Origin: Rhodobacterales bacterium HKCCE3408 | GTDB lineage: Bacteria > Pseudomonadota > Alphaproteobacteria > Rhodobacterales > Rhodobacteraceae | NCBI GenBank assembly: GCA_015689705.1 | Contig: WVSN01000007.1 | Span: forward strand, 112,001-176,000 | Direction: 5' to 3' | Length of the DNA: 64,000 nt | Part shown: piece by piece, positions 63,805-64,000 of the stretch | Position numbering within the stretch: position 1 is the stretch's first letter | Layout: each line of letters begins with the position of its first letter | Translations under genes and position numbers: made by a program | The notes under the pieces: generated by a model | What the model saw: only the letters and a program-made list of their open reading frames with translations | Told to the model about the DNA's origin: nothing | The model's database searches: none

Positions 63805-64000
63805 AGGTCGACGCCTTCAGGTTCGGTCAGCAGCGCACGTTCCGACAGCCAGGGATGGTACCTCAGCGCCTCTCGCAGCGTGTTCTGCGCAGCGTCGGTT
63901 TCGTCCTGCATCATCAGGATCATCGCCTTGCCGCTGAGCGCTCCGAAATGACGCGGCTCCAGCGCCAGCACTTCCTCGACGTCTGCGAGCGAAGCCTCGA
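63801..64000 (-). CDS. TPR-containing protein, C-terminal fragment
   Basis: The last 66 residues run off the window. They read as the end of a tetratricopeptide protein: [21 protein letters not shown], then [22 protein letters not shown]. The pattern of helical pairs with P at the end of the repeat is TPR-like. Function unknown; the 5' end lies outside. Confidence 0.75.
   Translation of the reverse strand, partial: EASLADVEEVLALEPRHFGALSGKAMILMMQDETDAAQNTLREALRYHPWLSERALLTEPEGVDL

Noticed and set aside
1-64000. tRNA, rRNA, CRISPR, insertion sequence, prophage or defence island
   Set aside because: I looked for cloverleaf-like intergenic stretches, direct-repeat arrays, transposase and restriction or toxin motifs and saw none; gaps are mostly under 200 bases.

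Overview
This 64 kb window reads as a chromosomal segment of an alphaproteobacterium of the order Rhodobacterales (Roseobacter/Rhodobacter/Paracoccus type). The DNA is strongly GC-rich, with long spurious open frames on the strand opposite most genes. Markers of this group are a TIGR02302-type protein beside lysA, an L-malyl-CoA lyase of the Rhodobacter type, phaA-phaB, a single RelA/SpoT hybrid downstream of rpoZ, and many ATGA, GTGA and TGATG stop/start overlaps. I see no rRNA, tRNA, CRISPR array, insertion sequence, prophage or recognisable defence island. It is mostly core and housekeeping DNA.

Layout. 0-4 kb: end of rplT, then pheS, a YrhK-domain gene and pheT. 4-7 kb: ytoQ, a glutathione S-transferase and mscL. 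6-8.7 kb: ald with a divergent Lrp/AsnC regulator, then the AzlCD amino-acid exporter. 8.8-12.9 kb: molybdenum-cofactor operon fdhD-mobA-mobB-moeA; its moeA carries an extra N-terminal domain resembling the DUF429 RNase-H-like fold. 12.9-17.1 kb: tlpA-like thioredoxin, argH, a tiny lipoprotein, greA, a membrane protein and tag. 17-21 kb: an EAL phosphodiesterase, phaA-phaB, and two small genes, one preceded by a palindrome resembling a PhaR site. 21-28.7 kb: trmN6-like methyltransferase, polyprenyl synthase, ispE, a TPR lipoprotein-like secreted protein, ETF-quinone oxidoreductase and quinone oxidoreductase.

28.9-39.6 kb: lysA, the TIGR02302 protein, an acidic zinc-ribbon protein, ftsE-ftsX-plsC-type acyltransferase, a PPOX flavoprotein, a DUF4177-like protein, accA and an AraC-GyrI regulator. 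39.5-44.2 kb: malyl-CoA lyase, a MalY/PatB aminotransferase, def-fmt and two companions. 44.2-50.1 kb (mainly minus strand): TRIC channel, rnhA, DUF3429, LysE, a methyltransferase, ispH, an orphan LuxR and an NYN-domain protein. 50.2-57.7 kb: folK, rpoZ, rsh, DUF2062, pdxJ, acpS, lepB, rnc. 57.7-61.1 kb: an NAD(P)H oxidoreductase, argC, and a nitroreductase-marR pair sit between rnc and era. 61.1-64 kb: era, DUF1491, a Pr6Pr membrane protein, recO and the end of a TPR protein.

Points most worth a second look: the DUF429-like/MoeA fusion; the rsh gene, whose conserved N-terminus lies upstream of any normal start codon; the palindrome and small basic protein next to phaAB; the MarR operator and interruption of the lepB-rnc-era-recO order; and repeated use of CTAG as a shared stop at convergent gene ends. 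Start sites are judged by eye from Shine-Dalgarno spacing and family length; functions come from recognised motifs, not from searches.
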